Assembly (NCBI RefSeq): GCF_002878395.1 | Contig: NC_061121.1 | Coordinates: forward strand, 11,567,416-11,631,415 | From: Capsicum annuum | Taxonomy: Eukaryota; Streptophyta; Magnoliopsida; Solanales; Solanaceae | Length of the DNA stretch: 64,000 bases | Direction: 5' to 3' | In this document: in pieces, positions 61,069 through 64,000 of the stretch | Numbering within the stretch: position 1 is the stretch's first letter | How the letters are laid out: every line of letters begins with the position of its first letter | Notes under the pieces: generated by a model | Database searches by the model: none | Seen by the model: the letters and a program-made list of their open reading frames with translations, nothing else | Told to the model about the DNA's origin: nothing | Position numbers and translations under genes: made by a program

Positions 61069-62249
61069 AAGAAGGTTTTCTCATAAGGGTATATATAGAG
61101 AGAGATGAAATTAAACTAATTATATTATACGTTGTGTCAACTTTTCAAAGGTGTGGTAATGTTTCTTTTGTGTTGTGGATGCTTTCTATTTCATAATAGC
61201 AGCACAAAGTTAGATTTGACAAGACATTATTGGAATTGGTGAGATGATGTCCAAGTTCCTTGGTTTGTAGTTATCCTCAATTACGATTAATTGCTCCTAA
61301 TAAAAGATCGATAGATACTATGTACTGTCTAGTGGCTGGTATAAATTCCCCCAAAAAAACATTAATAAGACCAATCAATAGAACCTGTGAGGTAAAATGT
61401 AGCCTTTATTTTAATTATAGATCAGACCGCTGGAGCATTATGTGTCCAGTGTTATAAATTCTCTTTAAAAAAACCATTCAAAAGACGCTCTTGTAACCAT
61501 AAAATGGCCGTGAATGTCAACATGTGTATGCCCTTAAATTGTAAGGTTCTACTATGATAATTTGGATGAAAAATAATTTTTCTTAAACTATTTATCAAAT
61601 CTAATGTTGTATTGCTATTATTTCCAGGGTAGAAAGTCCGAAAGAGTCGTAGGTGTGGATTATACATTAGAAAGCATATCTAGTATTACACCTTGGGAAA
61701 CAATACCAAAGCTTTGGAAAGTTGACAAGGTGGCTGAAGTTAACTGGTATTGCCGTAGAGATCTGTTATATCTTATCTCTAATTTTTAATCTTTACTTTC
61801 TATCTCTAATCTCTAATATATGAAAAGTGTGAAGGAAATGTTATTTGAACTTTTTGTCTTCATTAAAAATTTACTCAATAGACAAAATTGTCTTCACTAA
61901 AATATGAGTCTTAAAATATATATATAAAAAACGTAATAGAATAAATATACAAGTTATTTTTTCTTTTTCTTTTTACTGTCTCGTCGAAAAGCCATTGTAG
62001 ATGCCTGTCTCTTGGGGTTTTTCTCTGAATTAGTAAATTTTGTCCCCTTTCTGAACTCCTCCATGACAGCTTTTGCTACATTTCTTTCCACATGCTTTGC
62101 TATTTGATTAATGTTTGAATAACTTTTTGTTTTTATACAATCTAATTGTCAGGTTAAGATAAAGAAAAAATAATTTGAAAAACGGTAAGTTGATTTTGAT
62201 CATTATATATTAACGTCAATGTTTATTTAATAAAAAAATATACTATATA
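61069..62249 (-). repeat. Sulfotransferase block 3: upstream region of SOT3
   Basis: Non-coding apart from the exon-like fragment below. A TATA-like GGGTATATATAGAG lies at about 61086-61099. Collinear with 32899-34000 of block 1. Similarity stops at about 62247, where the LTR of the next element begins. Confidence 0.7.
61626..61765 (+). pseudogene. Exon-like fragment, unrecognised gene
   Basis: After the acceptor-like TTATTTCCAG, the plus strand has an open stretch reading RKSERVVGVDYTLESISSIT and then PWETIPKLWKVDKVAEVN. Codon-like divergence from the copy at 33403 is not preserved there. It lies head-to-head with SOT3 and could be a captured exon carried along by the block duplication. I do not recognise the source gene. 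Confidence 0.4.
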
Positions 62250-63578
62250 TGTTGACATTTAATTTGTCCAACCTTTCTTTCAAGTCATCTCTTTGCACTT
62301 CTAAATAATTTTGATAGATTAAAAAAAATATATGTATGATATTCCTATAATTAGGAGTTTATGAAAGTCCTGCAACTATTTGTATTTTTAAAACTAAGAA
62401 TCATCGATATTGTTGTTGTTGTTGTTGTTGTTATCATCTACTACTATTTTGGTTATATTTTAAATTATCGTCGCATTTCCTAAACTTTCGCAAAAACAGA
62501 CATTAATTTTTATCGAATGAGTATTTTGTGACATTTTTTTCTTTATAGACATTATCGTTTTATCGTGCAATTTTGTTTAAGTTATATATATTTTAGCATC
62601 AAATGATTTTTTTCATTTATTTGGATATTTATAATATGTTTTTGTTAATTGTGTTATTTAAATTAATTTAGAAACCCCAAAGAACATAAGAAAAAAGATT
62701 TTTTAAAACAGCCCATTTTATAATATTTTTAAAATTTGGCTCAATTTCCAGATATGACCCATAAAGCCCATATTTTCTATTCCCTTTTTCACCTCATTGC
62801 CATGTAGACACCACGTTTGCGCCTCACAAGGCACCAAATAGTCACAACACACTCCCAACACATGCTTGGAACACATCTTCCACAATCAACACATGCCTCA
62901 CCACATCTCTTGCTCTTATTAGTTGGTCAAACCCAATTAATTTCCAATCACCCTAAACTACCTTTTATACCCTCACTTATTCCACCTAAAATACCAACAA
63001 CACCCCTAAAACCCTAAAAACTAGGCCTAAGTTTCTCTCTTCTCAAAAAAAATAAAAAAATGCCTCTCTCTTTAAACACACGCGTCTTCTTCCTTTCTTC
63101 TGGGAGAAAAGCTGCAGCCTCCTTTCACCATGGCAAAGTTTACTTCTCCATTTTGTCAAGTTCCAAACAATTTAATCGAAATAAGCAGTAAAAAGTGGAA
63201 CAATTTTTTAAATTTTCTGATTAATAACTAAATTGCAAAAAACAAAAATACAATGAACTGAACCACTAAAATAACGTAAGAAACTAATCTAACAGGCCTC
63301 CATTGATAGCTTGGATCGGCAGAATAAGAAGAGATAGAAATTAGAGTGACAAAGAGAGAAAATGAGATTATGGAAGAAGGAAGAGAGGTGAGAAAAGTAC
63401 GGATACTTTCTGAATAGTCTCTCTCCTTAAGTTGGTTAGAACTTGTAACAAATATATGCTGTGCTGGCAGCTGACTTGGCAAAATCTAAGCCCTTGCGAC
63501 ATTTTTAATTAAAACTATTCCTGATCGTTCATTTTACTTTGTTGACATATTGTGTTATTCACTATACAGATCATCACA
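62250..63578 (-). repeat. Putative 3' LTR of a chromovirus at the right edge
   Basis: The left edge TGTTGACATT lies where block 3 similarity ends; the right edge ATCATCACA lies beside a purine-rich minus-strand GCAGAGGAAGAGTA and the chromodomain end. TG...CA ends fit. The second LTR is outside the window, so length and ends are inferred. (TTG)n at 62410-62432 and the CT-rich stretch near 63420 lie inside. Small frames at 62817-63017 and 63060-63190 are not supported as genes. Confidence 0.5.
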
Positions 63579-63584
63579 TACTCT

Positions 63585-64000
63585 TCCTCTGCAAAACATC
63601 CTTGTCCTCAAGGATGAAATTCAGGAAATTTAGCTCATATGAAATCAAAATCCTCCCAGGTAGCCTCTTTGGGAGGGAGGTTGGACCACTGTATGAGCAC
63701 CTTCACAGCTGCAGCGTTGCCCTTCTTGATCATTTATCACTGCAGAACTGCCACTGGTTTCACTAAAAACTTTCCATCATATGTAGTCATTGGAAAAGTA
63801 GATTGAACCATCACTTTAGACCCTACCTTCTTCTTAAGTAAAGAGACATGAAAAACTGGGTGAACTTTAGCTTCAGCCGGCAACTGTAGTTATAAGAAAC
63901 CGGTTCAACCTTACTAATGATTTTGTAAGGGCCATAGTACTTGGAGCTGAGCTTTAAAACCTTCCTCAGAGCTATAGAGATTGTCGATAGGGATATAGCT
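63585..64000 (-). pseudogene. Chromovirus integrase C-terminus and chromodomain
   Basis: On the minus strand: SSKYYGPYKIISKV, then after a frameshift FHVSLLKKKVGSK, and a chromodomain VKVLIQWSNLPPKEATWE followed by FDFI and FPEFH. Two adjacent stops precede the chromodomain and one lies inside it. The YGP..I block, the FHVS.LKK block and the W....EATWE chromodomain core are the standard C-terminus of chromovirus polyproteins. It belongs to an element different from those at 1-16633 and continues beyond the window. Confidence 0.8.

Noticed and set aside
62410..62432. (TTG)n run as a second SINE tail
   Set aside because: No SINE body before it and no flanking target duplication; treated as a microsatellite.
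62817..63190. Two short plus-strand frames (66 and about 43 codons), possible small gene
   Set aside because: They lie in a probable LTR, have low-complexity composition and no recognisable motif.
1..64000. A new defence, biosynthetic or regulatory system
   Set aside because: Apart from SOT2, everything recognisable is mobile-element or duplicated pseudogene sequence; nothing supports a novel multi-gene system.

Overview
This is repeat-dominated plant nuclear DNA, most likely from a Solanaceae species. That assignment is an inference from the retrotransposon types: long LTRs of about 2.6 kb starting TGTAATACCCC, a TRIM starting TGTCACGACCC, a SINE-type tail ending in (TTG)n, and a Sirevirus with an envelope-like ORF. 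It also rests on the cytosolic sulfotransferase cluster. The only gene that looks intact is one intronless sulfotransferase on the minus strand at 58003-59013. I found no rRNA, tRNA or CRISPR array and no convincing undescribed system. The interest lies in how the locus was built and broken.

Layout. 1-16633 is a minus-strand chain of decayed Ty3/gypsy chromoviruses (Tekay/Del-like): four long LTRs (A 735-3351, B 6512-9068, C 11061-13719, D 14113-16633) separated by pieces of gag, protease, RT, RNase H, integrase and chromodomain. LTR B is shared by two neighbouring internal regions. LTRs A and C abut the same RNase H codon. 16634-24344 is a second LTR element with two related LTRs and a 4.6-kb interior without recognisable gag-pol but with a minisatellite. 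24345-27180 is AT-rich and holds a 1.13-kb terminal-inverted-repeat element (25361-26494).

27181-62249 is a sulfotransferase locus duplicated into three blocks, all with the gene on the minus strand. Block 1 holds SOT1, a pseudogene whose 5' half is replaced by a LINE (28561-32898). Its upstream part is split by a 22.3-kb Sirevirus composite (34642-56964) flanked by AAATT/AAATC; block 2 carries the empty site at 59941. Block 2 holds the intact SOT2, and block 3 holds SOT3, a pseudogene that lost its start codon.

The Sirevirus composite reads, on the minus strand: 5' LTR, PBS, gag (interrupted by a TRIM and an inverted solo gypsy LTR), protease, integrase, RT, RNase H, envelope-like ORF, then an Ogre/Tat-like LTR plus leader, then a second integrase, RT, RNase H and envelope-like ORF, polypurine tract and 3' LTR. 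So its pol-env part is present twice. At the right edge (62250-64000) a further chromovirus (putative 3' LTR plus chromodomain/integrase end) interrupts block 3.

All retroelement reading frames seen here carry stops, frameshifts or catalytic substitutions, so these are relics. Boundaries were found by eye from shared sequence. No alignment or database search was run.
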